Positions 43,285 to 52,636 are shown, counted from the first letter of the stretch. The stretch is 64,000 nt of DNA from Paenibacillus sp. 37 (GCF_008386395.1 NZ_CP043761.1:6696001-6760000), one strand, 5' to 3'. Notes: generated by a model not told the origin, from the sequence alone. Translations and numbers: made by a program.

Positions 43285-44952
43285 TCAAACTGCAACCGGC
43301 CTCTTCTCCGCTGTCTTCTTCTCTCGAAACAGCAGCGTCCACAGCAACACATTCGCTACGATTAGTAGCGCACCATAGATCCATACGCCCCCTGCCACCG
43401 AACGGAAGAAGACATGGACTCCCCATAACATAGCAAGCACAGGGAGGGCGGCAAATACATACCAGCCATCACTTTGTTGCGCCATACTGAAGGATTGGGA
43501 GAACGGTGGCTTGCGCAGCAACAACTTGCCTGCCAGTGGCACAAGTGCCGTAGCTGTTAGCATAATTATCGCAATATCCGGCAGTATCCGTAATCCAAAT
43601 GTCCATGTGAACAGAATAGCATTTGCCAGAAATATAGGCAGGAACATGTTGCACAGGAACGCCTTCAGAGCACCTTTATATAACGCGCTATCATTCGCCA
43701 TCGGTGTAGCGCGAAAGGTCCAGAACGCCTTGTATTGTCCCGAAAATTTCAGCATGACTACCACCGTTACAACCAGAATCAGTACGATGTAAAAGGTGTA
43801 TACAAACGAACTTTGCCTAAACTCCGCCCAGGTGGAGGATTGCAATTGGGTATACCAAAATATATAAGGCAAAACAAAGGATAAACCAAGCGATGGATAC
43901 ACCTTCAGCTTGAATTCCCGTTCGTTACGCATCATGCTGGCGGACAGACGGAAGCAAGCCTGCTCCTCTCTGGAACGACTGACCACCTTGGAGATCAAAC
44001 GATCCCATGTTCCGCGTCTGCGTCCAGATGACTGACCCGAGTGTGCCATTTTCTCCAGATACATTTCAAAGGAAGGCATCAGCTTCACATATACGATCAG
44101 ACTCACCACAGGAACCAAGACTGCCAGTGCTGTGAACGTATAGAGCCACACATTCCCTCCCCCTGCAAATAACCATTCATAGGCAGCCGCATACCATAAC
44201 GGGGGCAACAGCAACTGCCACCAAGCCGGTGTAAATACCATACCAAAGTCAAACATGCTGAACGAACGAATGACCAGCTGATAACCGATCGCAATCCCCA
44301 CCGAGAGAAGAATCTGTACCATATTGATCATATCCTTCAGCTTCTCGCCATCCAGAAACTTCATCATGAGAAGATAAATCAGGGATGTGGTCACCAGAAT
44401 CAGCATGTTGATCAAAATTAATTCCACAAGGAAGATCAGAAAGAATCCGATGCCATGCGTAATCAACGCGGCAATTAGCGGTACACCTGTTAACGAACCC
44501 GTCAGCAGGAACAGATAGACACCTGCATGAATGGCTCGGGCCATACCTACCGTTCGTCCATTAACAGGCTTCGTCATGATAATATTACGGTCCCGGATGT
44601 CCAGCAGTACGGAGGAGAAATCCGAGATCATGGACGTCATGATCATAAACATTAAGATGCCGAACACCAGACCCATTTGAAGCATGAAATGCCCTGTATC
44701 CCACACGATGAAGGGAACCATCATCAGTCCCATTAATCCATACAACCACAGGGATCGATGAAACTGATTACCTTCCTTGCGCTCCTTTTTCCCTGAATTG
44801 TTGGACAAAATGGTAGGTACTCTACGTTGATCCATCTGGAACTTCACTCGCAAAATCAGGCGCAGCACATCATAATCAGCCCCTGTTCTGACGATGATCG
44901 GACGAAAGCGATCCAGGATCTTCAGCGTGCGGAAGTCGGAGGTTTCCTCCAT
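43285..44952 (-). CDS. ABC-2 type transporter permease
   Basis: About 555 residues from the ATG at 44952, nine bases after GGAGG and one base after the stop of the ATPase gene. About a dozen hydrophobic segments in two groups are separated by a cytoplasmic loop around residues 290-330. No signal peptide. With the ATPase at 44954 it forms a probable exporter; both are on one transcript. Substrate unknown; such large ABC-2 permeases occur in bacilli as Yth/Ecs-like exporters. Confidence 0.85.
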   Translation of the reverse strand: MEETSDFRTLKILDRFRPIIVRTGADYDVLRLILRVKFQMDQRRVPTILSNNSGKKERKEGNQFHRSLWLYGLMGLMMVPFIVWDTGHFMLQMGLVFGILMFMIMTSMISDFSSVLLDIRDRNIIMTKPVNGRTVGMARAIHAGVYLFLLTGSLTGVPLIAALITHGIGFFLIFLVELILINMLILVTTSLIYLLMMKFLDGEKLKDMINMVQILLSVGIAIGYQLVIRSFSMFDFGMVFTPAWWQLLLPPLWYAAAYEWLFAGGGNVWLYTFTALAVLVPVVSLIVYVKLMPSFEMYLEKMAHSGQSSGRRRGTWDRLISKVVSRSREEQACFRLSASMMRNEREFKLKVYPSLGLSFVLPYIFWYTQLQSSTWAEFRQSSFVYTFYIVLILVVTVVVMLKFSGQYKAFWTFRATPMANDSALYKGALKAFLCNMFLPIFLANAILFTWTFGLRILPDIAIIMLTATALVPLAGKLLLRKPPFSQSFSMAQQSDGWYVFAALPVLAMLWGVHVFFRSVAGGVWIYGALLIVANVLLWTLLFREKKTAEKRPVAV

Positions 44953-44953
44953 A

Positions 44954-45739
44954 TCAGTACACCTCCTGCACAATCGATACGAATCGCTCAGCAATGGCTA
45001 TGTGCTCATTGAAACCCGTCAATTGATTGAAAACTTCCTCCAGCGTACCCTCCATGGACTGCTGTTGGAGCTGCTTAAACGTACCGTCTGCCACGACGCG
45101 TCCTTCAGCGATCAGTACAATTCGACTGCTGATCTTCTCCACCACATCCATGATGTGTGACGAATAGAAGATCGTTGTGCCTTTGGCTGACAACTGCGAT
45201 AAAATCTCTTTGACCACCATCACACTATTGGCATCCAATCCGCTGAGCGGTTCATCCAGGAACAACAGATCCGGGTCATGCAGCAGCGCAGAGATCAACA
45301 GCACTTTCTGACGCATACCTTTGGAAAAGGATGCAATGCGGGAATGATATGATTTTTCCAGTCCAAAACAATCCATCAATAGCTTGGCTTTGTAATCCGC
45401 ATCTTCATAGGACATACCGTATAACTCTCCCGTAAAAGTCAGATACTCCGCAGGCGTTAATTGTTCGTACAATTCCGCCACCTCCGGAACATAGCCGATT
45501 CTGCGTTTATACTCCACATCGCCATCCGCAATATCTTTACCAAAGATTCGCACCGTGCCTACATACCCTTCAACCAGCCCGAGTAAAATCTTAACCGTCG
45601 TACTTTTGCCAGCCCCGTTGGGACCAATATATCCAATCATCTCACCGCGATTCACTTCCAGATCGATGCCGTTCAGCACATAACGTCCGTTGTATCTCAT
45701 ACGCAAGCTTTCAATTGATAGCACTTGTTGTTCACTCAC
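44954..45739 (-). CDS. ABC transporter ATP-binding protein
   Basis: A 261-residue single-cassette ATPase. Walker A GPNGAGKST, a degenerate signature FSKGMRQKVLL (SKGM instead of SGGQ, common in ABC-2 exporters) and Walker B LLFLDEPLSGLD with the switch His in SSHIMD. It energises the permease at 43285-44952, which begins one base after its stop. The pair resembles drug or peptide exporters of the EcsAB/YhaQP kind. Confidence 0.9.
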   Translation of the reverse strand: MSEQQVLSIESLRMRYNGRYVLNGIDLEVNRGEMIGYIGPNGAGKSTTVKILLGLVEGYVGTVRIFGKDIADGDVEYKRRIGYVPEVAELYEQLTPAEYLTFTGELYGMSYEDADYKAKLLMDCFGLEKSYHSRIASFSKGMRQKVLLISALLHDPDLLFLDEPLSGLDANSVMVVKEILSQLSAKGTTIFYSSHIMDVVEKISSRIVLIAEGRVVADGTFKQLQQQSMEGTLEEVFNQLTGFNEHIAIAERFVSIVQEVY

Positions 45740-45897
45740 TTCGTTATCCAGCTCCTGTCTCTATCTTTTTCTACAATTCTACTAGTTTACCACAGTTTGG
45801 TATGGTAATGATCGGATATAGGTCACGATATGAGCCATCAGCTGGATATCCCCATCGAGTAAGAGCATCACATAACATGCGTGAATACATCACAAAG

Positions 45898-45932
45898 CCC
45901 CTGTCCCACCTTATGGTAAGAGACAAGGGCTT
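45898..45932 (-). terminator. Weak terminator-like hairpin after GH43 gene
   Basis: AAGCCCTTGTC pairs with GACAGGGGCTT; only GGGCTTTG follows on the minus strand, so termination strength is doubtful. Confidence 0.45.
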
Positions 45933-45973
45933 CCACTTTATGTTGAACTTTATTTTATAATATCTAAAACGTC

Positions 45974-47482
45974 TTACTGCACTTTAACAATCTGAAAATG
46001 CTGATTCGTACCGCCATTATCCGTCCACTGGATGGCCGCAGCCCCATCTGCCAGGGATTGACTAGAGATATCCAAGACCTTGCCTGTACTACGATTCTTC
46101 AGTTTATAATAACCACCACCTACATGGACGAGCTGCCATTGCTGGCTGGCCCAGCCCCCGTCATTCCACTGTTCAATGACAGCCCCATCGGTCGTGGAAC
46201 CATTCTCCACACCGATCAGTTTGCCGCTGGAACGGTTGATAATTTTGACATAGCCCCCACCCGCATCGGTAATCTGCCACTGTTGACTTGTTGTTCCCCC
46301 ATCTGCTCGCTGCTCCACATCCGCACCGTTGGCGGAAGAACCCCCGATGACATTCAGTAATTTATTGCTTTTACGGCTAATCAGCTGATATGAAGCATTC
46401 GATTCCCAGACATCCGGTGTATTCACTCCGGTCACATTCCCTGTTGCTGTATCAATCGTAATACTGCTGGCCCAGTTCATCGCCAGACTAGTTGCGCTAG
46501 GGAACGATAGGGGTAGCCAAACATACTTGGAATCCTGCACAGGTCCGCTCCATACACCAGCCCAGCGGTCACCCATGTAAAGATAGGATGTGGTCTGTGA
46601 ACCTTCTACAGGAACGACATAGGTGGATTGGGAACCATACGTTGTGCTGTCTCCAAAATTGCTAAGGCCGCTCCATGTGTCTGTAATGCTGGAGGCTGTC
46701 GCATATTTGGCCTGATTTGGATTCCAGCCGGTCGCACCCGAGGTGATCAGGAAGTAAACGCCGTCTTTTTTGAATAAAGCAGGTGCTTCACGATATTGTC
46801 CGGGCCACAGCGTTGTGACAAGCGATTCCACACCCAGGAAATCCGGGGTCAGCTTATATATATTCAGATCGGCATTCACTCGGGTCGCGGAGATCAGATA
46901 AGCGGTTCCGTTATCGTTGTACACCGTCATATCTCTGGAATCATATCCAAGGGGACGATAGCTGCCCACATACGTGTAGTTGCCATCAACCGTATTCGAA
47001 GTAGCTACGGCCACTCTGGCCTCGCCATAATCCAGACCATTCTCCTTGTGCATCCAAAGTACATATTTTCCAGTCGAACTATTGTAGATAACTTTCGGGC
47101 GTTCAATGTTGGAGATATTTAATTCGGCTGCCGAGCTGCTGGTCAGCACATCATTGCGATATTCCCAGTTTTTCAGATCCGATGAACGATACACAGATAC
47201 CGCCTTGAACGTTCCATTCGGGTTGCGATTCTCCCCAAACCAGTAATAATACCCATTTGCCTTGATCATCCCACCCCCATGGGCATGAACGACATTGCCA
47301 GTGGTATCCTTGAACTGTATCCCGTTCGTTACACTAAGCGGAGCAGCTGAAGCATCCGGTCCGGGTGCAAGCAGCATACCTATGGATTGCAGCGCCAAAA
47401 CCAAAGCAAGCAGATAACTCAAGCGGCGGGTAAAGCGACGTGAATGTGTATTCTTTTTCAACCATCTATCGTTCATAGCCAT
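45974..47482 (-). CDS. Secreted GH43 enzyme with ricin-type carbohydrate-binding domain
   Basis: About 502 residues from the ATG at 47482, eleven bases after GGAGG. The signal peptide ends near DASAAP. Residues about 50-350 form a GH43 five-bladed propeller: VHAHGGGMIKANGYYYWFGE, NIERPKVIYNSSTGKYVLW and PGQYREAPALFKKDGVYFL with the usual acidic residues. This pattern resembles exo-beta-1,3-galactanases of GH43. The C-terminal 130 residues are a ricin trefoil with three QQW/QHF repeats. Role: breakdown of plant arabinogalactan side chains outside the cell. A half cre site lies near its start. Confidence 0.85.
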   Translation of the reverse strand: MAMNDRWLKKNTHSRRFTRRLSYLLALVLALQSIGMLLAPGPDASAAPLSVTNGIQFKDTTGNVVHAHGGGMIKANGYYYWFGENRNPNGTFKAVSVYRSSDLKNWEYRNDVLTSSSAAELNISNIERPKVIYNSSTGKYVLWMHKENGLDYGEARVAVATSNTVDGNYTYVGSYRPLGYDSRDMTVYNDNGTAYLISATRVNADLNIYKLTPDFLGVESLVTTLWPGQYREAPALFKKDGVYFLITSGATGWNPNQAKYATASSITDTWSGLSNFGDSTTYGSQSTYVVPVEGSQTTSYLYMGDRWAGVWSGPVQDSKYVWLPLSFPSATSLAMNWASSITIDTATGNVTGVNTPDVWESNASYQLISRKSNKLLNVIGGSSANGADVEQRADGGTTSQQWQITDAGGGYVKIINRSSGKLIGVENGSTTDGAVIEQWNDGGWASQQWQLVHVGGGYYKLKNRSTGKVLDISSQSLADGAAAIQWTDNGGTNQHFQIVKVQ

Positions 47483-47508
47483 ATCGTAATGCACCTCCAC
47501 GTTTTTTA

Positions 47509-47521
47509 TGAAGCGCTTACA
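47509..47521 (-). promoter_or_regulatory. Partial cre-like site before GH43 gene
   Basis: On the minus strand TGTAAGCGCTTCA: the left half and centre fit the cre consensus, the right end does not (11 of 14 overall). Confidence 0.4.
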
Positions 47522-47706
47522 TAAAATTAAAATCGATATGTCTTATCTGCCTCCGATCGATGATGCATTTCAGCATTAGAATTCCTGGCAATACTGGCTG
47601 GGCGTTCACCTCCTTGATTCCGATTGTATCCGCCACGTTCCTGCTCGAATAGTGAACAATCCGGCGGAAGATGTACAATTATACACTCCGCTCTCTCCAT
47701 CAACAG

Positions 47707-47732
47707 CAAAAAGACGCTTCCCCCGAAGCGTC
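47707..47732 (-). terminator. Terminator downstream of PepSY gene
   Basis: GACGCTTC pairs with GAAGCGTC around CCCC, followed by TTTTTG on the minus strand. The 47522-47845 gap otherwise holds only the repeat at 47764. Confidence 0.75.
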
Positions 47733-47763
47733 CTCTGCTATCCCTGCCCTGCCCCTCCATGAT

Positions 47764-47809
47764 GTAACGATCTCTAGCTGTGTGCGGCTGTTCGTGGGCA
47801 GGTTCGTTA
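47764..47809. repeat. TAACGA-type inverted repeat
   Basis: TAACGATCT at the left faces AGGTTCGTTA at the right, like the inverted units around 43009-43150. Confidence 0.45.
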
Positions 47810-47845
47810 AATGATGTTTTATCGGCATTTTCTCGCCCTTATTGC

Positions 47846-48481
47846 TTAATCTTGGTCGTCAAAATCCTGGTCGAACGATAACACTTTACCTGTGTTGGCA
47901 TCGATATCTACATCTGCTTCACCTTGAGCAGTTCTCAGTTCGATCTCATACACATAGCGACCATCATCATGATCAAGTTCGACTTTGGTTACTTTACCAC
48001 CCGTAACTTGTTTCAAAGCAATGTTTGAAGCTTGCGATGCTGTCAATTTAACCTGCTTGGAAGCAGAGCTGTTAGATGCGTTACCTGTTACAGTACCTTT
48101 ATAGTCATCATCATCATCGTAGTCTTCATCATCCACGACTGCCAAGATTTTGCCTGTGTACGCATCCAGACGAACGACAACATCATTTTTGCCTTTTCGA
48201 TCAATCTCGATTTCATAGAACGTTTGGCCGTTTCTGCGCTCCAGATCCACGTCATCCACTTTACCATCGGCTGCTTTTAACGCCAACGCTTTCGCTTGTG
48301 ATGCATTCAGCATTTTACCTGTGCTGTTCTGATTCTGTGTTACAGATTGTGTTGTTGACGTTGGTGTAGTTTGCACCGATTGTCCGTTCACATTCCCGCT
48401 AGCCGCTACGGCCGATCCACCAAGTAATACCGCTGCTGATAAGCTGCCAATCCAAAGTTTATGTTTGTTCATCATCATCAT
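47846..48481 (-). CDS. Secreted PepSY-domain protein
   Basis: 211 residues with a cleavable signal peptide (residues 4-27) and two PepSY repeats: ASQAKALALKAADGKVDDVDLE with EIEIDRKGKNDVVVRLDAYTGK, and ASQASNIALKQVTGGKVTKVEL ending ADVDIDANTGKVLSF. An Asp-rich linker (DDEDYDDDDDYKG) joins them. PepSY domains are thought to bind or inhibit proteases or sense envelope conditions. It lies downstream of another PepSY gene and the kinase/regulator pair, all on the minus strand, and is probably in their regulon. Several in-frame ATGs follow AGGAG; the first is used. Confidence 0.85.
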   Translation of the reverse strand: MMMMNKHKLWIGSLSAAVLLGGSAVAASGNVNGQSVQTTPTSTTQSVTQNQNSTGKMLNASQAKALALKAADGKVDDVDLERRNGQTFYEIEIDRKGKNDVVVRLDAYTGKILAVVDDEDYDDDDDYKGTVTGNASNSSASKQVKLTASQASNIALKQVTGGKVTKVELDHDDGRYVYEIELRTAQGEADVDIDANTGKVLSFDQDFDDQD

Positions 48482-48626
48482 TCATCTCCTCGTTGTTGTT
48501 GTTTTCGTTCTCGTCTACATTTATAGAATAACCTGCAGGAATGAGAGATCAGCGAGAGTTAGATTAGAATTTGATGAGAAAATGAGGAGAGTGCTCATTT
48601 AACAGGTATCCATGTCCATCTAATTG

Positions 48627-48658
48627 AAAAAGATGACCCCTAAACTAGGAATCATCTC
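48627..48658 (-). terminator. Terminator between the two PepSY genes
   Basis: GATGA..CCTA pairs with TAGG..TCATC, followed by a T-run (TCTTTTTC) on the minus strand. Confidence 0.65.
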
Positions 48659-48710
48659 TTTGAAGCGATTTTACCCTGTATTCAAAGGGGTTTCTTCTGA
48701 ACTTTAACTT

Positions 48711-49511
48711 TTAATCATCGTCCTCATCCCAAGTCACCGAACGAATCGCTCCCGAGATGGCATTCACCTGCACAATAGCCTCCCGGCCATCCGCCAGATC
48801 AATTTCAACCAGATAATACGGATTCCCGCTATTGGTTCCACGCAGTTCAATGTCGTCCACTTCCCCCGGGACCTCCGCAAGTGCCTTCTGCTTGGCTTGT
48901 TTCTCGCTCAGAAACTGAGGTTTGGGATCATCCTTGGTTGGTTCAGTTGTCGGGGCTGTTATTGTTTTGGAAGATATCGTCTCTCCCGTATATGGATCAA
49001 TCGTGAGTTCTTCACGGCTGTTATCCTTCGCCTTCACTACCGCAGTGTATACCGGACTGCCTTGCTGCTCTACAAGTTCAAGCGAGACCAATTGGTTATC
49101 TGTTTGTTGTTTTAACAACGCCGTCTTGATCTGCTCGCGGCTCCATAACGTCTTCTCTTCCGCTTGCGGGTTCGACTCCAGCCGTTTAATGGAATTCACA
49201 GCAGCTGTAACGGCATCCACTTGCACATCATATAGGCCGGTCTCCGAACGGAGCTGCATGATATACGTCCCGTCCTTCAACGTGGAATTCACAATCTCCC
49301 CTGGATATTGATCCAGTACGGATTGAGCTGCCGCATCTGCCGTAAGTACCGCACCCGTCGATTGCCAAGGCTTCCACCAAGCAACTACTGCTACAATCAG
49401 CACAATGAGAAGCCCTGAACCCCACCAGAGTGATCTTCGCGATTTCGCCCATCCACTGTTCCCCTGTTCATGCCGTTTCATCTCCGGTGGTCGCTGCTCA
49501 TGCTCTGTCAT
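48711..49511 (-). CDS. Membrane-anchored PepSY-domain protein
   Basis: About 266 residues. A single membrane helix (residues 30-47, LIVLIVAVVAWW) leaves the rest outside the cell. Three PepSY-like units can be followed: one ending MQLRSETGLYDVQVDAVTAAV, one with REELTIDPYTGE and a last with IVQVNAISGAIRSVTW. The ATG at 49511 has GGGGG seven bases upstream. It follows the kinase gene across hairpin repeat copy D, and may modulate that kinase from outside, which is a guess from position. Confidence 0.83.
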   Translation of the reverse strand: MTEHEQRPPEMKRHEQGNSGWAKSRRSLWWGSGLLIVLIVAVVAWWKPWQSTGAVLTADAAAQSVLDQYPGEIVNSTLKDGTYIMQLRSETGLYDVQVDAVTAAVNSIKRLESNPQAEEKTLWSREQIKTALLKQQTDNQLVSLELVEQQGSPVYTAVVKAKDNSREELTIDPYTGETISSKTITAPTTEPTKDDPKPQFLSEKQAKQKALAEVPGEVDDIELRGTNSGNPYYLVEIDLADGREAIVQVNAISGAIRSVTWDEDDD

Positions 49512-49630
49512 CACGTTTCCCCCTTATAGCTCTCCCCATAGCCCAAGTTCAAATGCTATATATTCGGTCTGAGTTTAGTTTCCAATGGCTACTACATAAA
49601 ATGAACTAATCTTTTACACAGTACGGAGAG

Positions 49631-49741
49631 GACAGAAAAAACCTGAAAAGCGAAGCGTTCGCCTTTATCCCCGGATTTTCCCCTTTGAGAAAAGGGAATC
49701 GAAAAATCTGGGGATAACAGCGATTGGAAGGTTGTTCTGTC
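49631..49741. repeat. Long-hairpin dispersed repeat, copy D (inverse orientation)
   Basis: GACAGAA and TTCTGTC close the element. TTATCCCCGGATTTT faces AAAATCTGGGGATAA with one mismatch, and an inner CCCTTT/AAAGGG stem completes an almost fully paired structure. It sits between the kinase stop (49808) and the PepSY gene (49511). Confidence 0.8.
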
Positions 49742-49807
49742 ATCGTAGTGTCAGTGTGAACAATCTTTAGTTCAGTTTATATAGTATATAAGAGAAGAAT
49801 GAGAATT

Positions 49808-51184
49808 TCATGAGAGCGGCCCGTTCTGAACGGATATTGGCAAAATAATCGAAGCCTCGGTGCCTTCACCCTCGGTGCTGGTCAGTTCGATTCGTGCTCC
49901 AACTGCTCCTGCAAGCTCTTTGGCAAGTGACAATCCCAGACCCGAACCGCTTGCGCCCAAGCTGCGTGTTCTGGCCGGATCAACCCGATAGAATCGGTCA
50001 AATACCTTCTTCAGCTCATCCTCCCGTATACCAATCCCGGTATCCACAATCCGAATTCGGCACTCTTGTCCCTCGGCTTCCAGCCTGACTTCAATTGCAT
50101 CTTCACTATACTTCCGGGCATTATCCAGCAAAATAAACAACAGTTGCTTCAGCTTGCTCTCATCGCTGATTGCCCAGATTGGACCTGGATCGACACACCG
50201 GACTTCGCGGTGGTAGGCTTCGCGAAACGCACGTGTGGATTCTGTTGCCAGTCTCGTGATATCCACTCGCTCCAACTGTACATTCCATTGCTCTGGCTGC
50301 TTCGCAAGCAGTAAAAGTTGCTCGGTCATCTCCCGCATACGAACCGATTCGGACAGAATCGCTTCTACCGCTTCATCAAATACCTCGGGTCGCTCTTTTC
50401 CTCGCCGCTGTAGCAGACTAGCGTAGCTCTCAATAATGGTCAGCGGCGTTTTGAGTTCATGAGATGCATCCGATACAAATCGTTCCTGACGTTCAAAGTT
50501 GGATTCGAGCAGATCCATCATCCGGTTAAACGTCTGTCCCATCGTTTTCAGTTCATCCTTCGACCCTTCCTCCAGTGGAAGACGCTTGAATTGGCCGCTG
50601 GACTGTATATCAGTCATCGTACGTGTCATCTGCTGAATCGGTCTGGTCATCCGGTTCGCGAGAATTCGGCTGGAGATAATGGCTGGAATGAGAGCAATAA
50701 TCGTGACTGCCACAAGCACGGTACGCAGTACCGACAGACGATTCTCCGTTTCTGCTATGCTCTCGGTGACCTGTACATTCACCACCTCACCATCAGGCCA
50801 GATGACCGGGACTGATACCCACACATACCCAATCTGTTCCACTTGGGTATACTCCGATTTCTTCTCACTTTCGTACTTATAGGGCAGCTTGCTCAGCTGC
50901 TCGGAGGCTGATGTTGTCGTCACCGGGGAACTGGTGCCGTCTTCATTAACAATCCGAAGCATGCCGTTCACAGGCGCGTAGGCCCGCAGCAAGTCATCCG
51001 GCGGAATGGAGCCGGCAGACTGACGTACTCCTTTGACAATAGACTCCGCTTCCGCTTCCACCCGATTAACCTCGTTATCAATCGACATTCGTTCAAACAC
51101 GATATAGACGGACAGGTTCACCGCGATTAACAGCACAGCAAATAATACAGACGAATATCCGTAGATTTTACTGCGCAGACTCAT
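49808..51184 (-). CDS. Sensor histidine kinase (OmpR-type partner)
   Basis: A 458-residue kinase with helices at about 10-31 and 155-178 enclosing an extracellular sensor of about 120 residues, a HAMP domain, HisKA with the phosphoacceptor His in DASHELKTPLTIIESYA (near residue 240), and a HATPase domain with LLDNARKYS, DTGIGI and GSGLGLSLAK. Its ATG overlaps the regulator stop by 4 bp. The two PepSY genes downstream suggest an envelope-stress or antimicrobial-peptide response. Confidence 0.93.
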   Translation of the reverse strand: MSLRSKIYGYSSVLFAVLLIAVNLSVYIVFERMSIDNEVNRVEAEAESIVKGVRQSAGSIPPDDLLRAYAPVNGMLRIVNEDGTSSPVTTTSASEQLSKLPYKYESEKKSEYTQVEQIGYVWVSVPVIWPDGEVVNVQVTESIAETENRLSVLRTVLVAVTIIALIPAIISSRILANRMTRPIQQMTRTMTDIQSSGQFKRLPLEEGSKDELKTMGQTFNRMMDLLESNFERQERFVSDASHELKTPLTIIESYASLLQRRGKERPEVFDEAVEAILSESVRMREMTEQLLLLAKQPEQWNVQLERVDITRLATESTRAFREAYHREVRCVDPGPIWAISDESKLKQLLFILLDNARKYSEDAIEVRLEAEGQECRIRIVDTGIGIREDELKKVFDRFYRVDPARTRSLGASGSGLGLSLAKELAGAVGARIELTSTEGEGTEASIILPISVQNGPLS

Positions 51185-51936
51185 GACTGTTCCTTCAGGA
51201 CATAACCTACGCCCCGTACGGTATGTATTAAGGGCGGTGTGAATCCGTTATCCACCTTTTTGCGCACATAACGGATGTACACATCCACCACATTGGTATC
51301 TCCATAATAATCGTATCCCCACACGGCCTGCACAATCTGGTCACGACTGAGCACCTGACGTTGATTCTGCAGCAGATACACGAGCAAGTCGAACTCACGT
51401 GGAGTAAGCTCAATGGCTACACCATCTCGAGATACCTCTCGCGTTCCTTCATTTAGTTTCAACCCGGCTGCCGTCAACCAGCCCGCCTCAGCTTCATCCT
51501 GATGCCCAGAAGAGTCATTCCCCGTATCAGCAGTTGTAGACGAAGAAGCAGAAGAAACAACAGACGCCACTGCACTAAGCCGTAAAGCCGCCCGAACTCG
51601 GGCAAGCAGCTCTTCAATCTGGAACGGCTTGGTGATGTAGTCATTGGCTCCGAGATCCAGACCGGATACTTTGTCTTCCACGGAATCTTTGGCGGTGAGC
51701 ATGATGATCGGAACCGTAGCATCTTTGGCCCGAATTCGCCGCAACACTTCAATTCCACTCAGACCAGGCAACATCACATCAAGCAGAATCAGATCCCACT
51801 GTCCTTCTGCATACTTCTCCAGTCCTTCTGTTCCACTACCCGCCTTGCCTACCTGATATCCCTCATACTGTAATTCCAGTTCCAGCAGACGTGCTATTTT
51901 GGGCTCATCCTCTATGACCAGCACGGCTTCGTTCAT
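51181..51936 (-). CDS. OmpR/PhoB-family response regulator
   Basis: 251 residues. The receiver (residues 1-120) has the acidic pair EDE, phospho-Asp in LILLDVMLPGLSG and Lys in YITKPFQIEELLARV. A long Ser/Ala/Asp-rich linker (about 122-150) is unusual in length. The winged-helix effector carries LTPREFDLLVYLLQN and VDVYIRYVRKKVD. It is transcribed first, overlapping the kinase gene by 4 bp. Confidence 0.93.
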   Translation of the reverse strand: MNEAVLVIEDEPKIARLLELELQYEGYQVGKAGSGTEGLEKYAEGQWDLILLDVMLPGLSGIEVLRRIRAKDATVPIIMLTAKDSVEDKVSGLDLGANDYITKPFQIEELLARVRAALRLSAVASVVSSASSSTTADTGNDSSGHQDEAEAGWLTAAGLKLNEGTREVSRDGVAIELTPREFDLLVYLLQNQRQVLSRDQIVQAVWGYDYYGDTNVVDVYIRYVRKKVDNGFTPPLIHTVRGVGYVLKEQS

Positions 51937-51991
51937 GCAGCGCTCCCCCTCATCCCCATCATTTCATTCTCCCGTTATCTTACAATAACAT

Positions 51992-52636
51992 CTACAATTT
52001 GCCCAAGGCATCTTCAACCGGATGCTCCCCAGCAATCAGATCAAAGGCCATTCGGTACGTCTTCTCTTCCTGCAAAGAAGCCACAATTACACGGGCCACA
52101 TCTTCACGCGGGATACTTCCCGGCTCCAGATCGGTTCCTACTGCAATCTTGCCCGTACCCGGTTCATTCTTCAGACCACCTGGGCGAATAATCGTGTAAT
52201 TGAGATCACTTGCAAACAATGCACGATCCGCGTAATGCTTAGCCACGTAATATGGCTTGATGGACTCTGACCATTTCTCCCGTTGATCTGCGCCATACGC
52301 ACTGACCAGAATATATCTGGAGATTCCTTGCTGCTCTGCGGCTTCCATCGTTTTCACCGCACCGTCGAGATCAATCAGCAGTGTTTTGTCCTGACCGGTA
52401 GATCCGCCAGAACCTGCAGTAAACACAATGGCATTATGATCCTTCATGGCTTCAGCCAAGTCCTCCACACTACCCTCCAGGTCACCGATTATCACATCTG
52501 CACCGAGTTCCTTCAGTGCATCCGCCTGCTCCGGTTTACGGATCATGGCCGTTACTTTATGTTTGCCTTCCTGTGCCAGCTGCTCCACCACCAACTTGCC
52601 GATTTGTCCATTTGCTCCTATAACTAAAACGTTCAT
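51992..52636 (-). CDS. NAD(P)-binding Rossmann protein (YwnB/YhfK-like atypical SDR)
   Basis: 214 residues. It starts NVLVIGANGQIGKLVVEQL, the TGxxGxxG-type dinucleotide site, and has IVFTAGSGGSTG, YILVSAYGAD and NYTIIRPGGLKNEPGTG, the pattern of NmrA-like atypical SDR proteins such as YwnB. These lack a clear catalytic Tyr-Lys pair and may act as redox sensors or reductases. GAGGAG lies upstream of the ATG. Confidence 0.88.
   Translation of the reverse strand: MNVLVIGANGQIGKLVVEQLAQEGKHKVTAMIRKPEQADALKELGADVIIGDLEGSVEDLAEAMKDHNAIVFTAGSGGSTGQDKTLLIDLDGAVKTMEAAEQQGISRYILVSAYGADQREKWSESIKPYYVAKHYADRALFASDLNYTIIRPGGLKNEPGTGKIAVGTDLEPGSIPREDVARVIVASLQEEKTYRMAFDLIAGEHPVEDALGKL

Noticed and set aside
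47527..47760. 77-codon minus-strand frame
   Set aside because: It contains the terminator stem 47707-47732 and has no family features.
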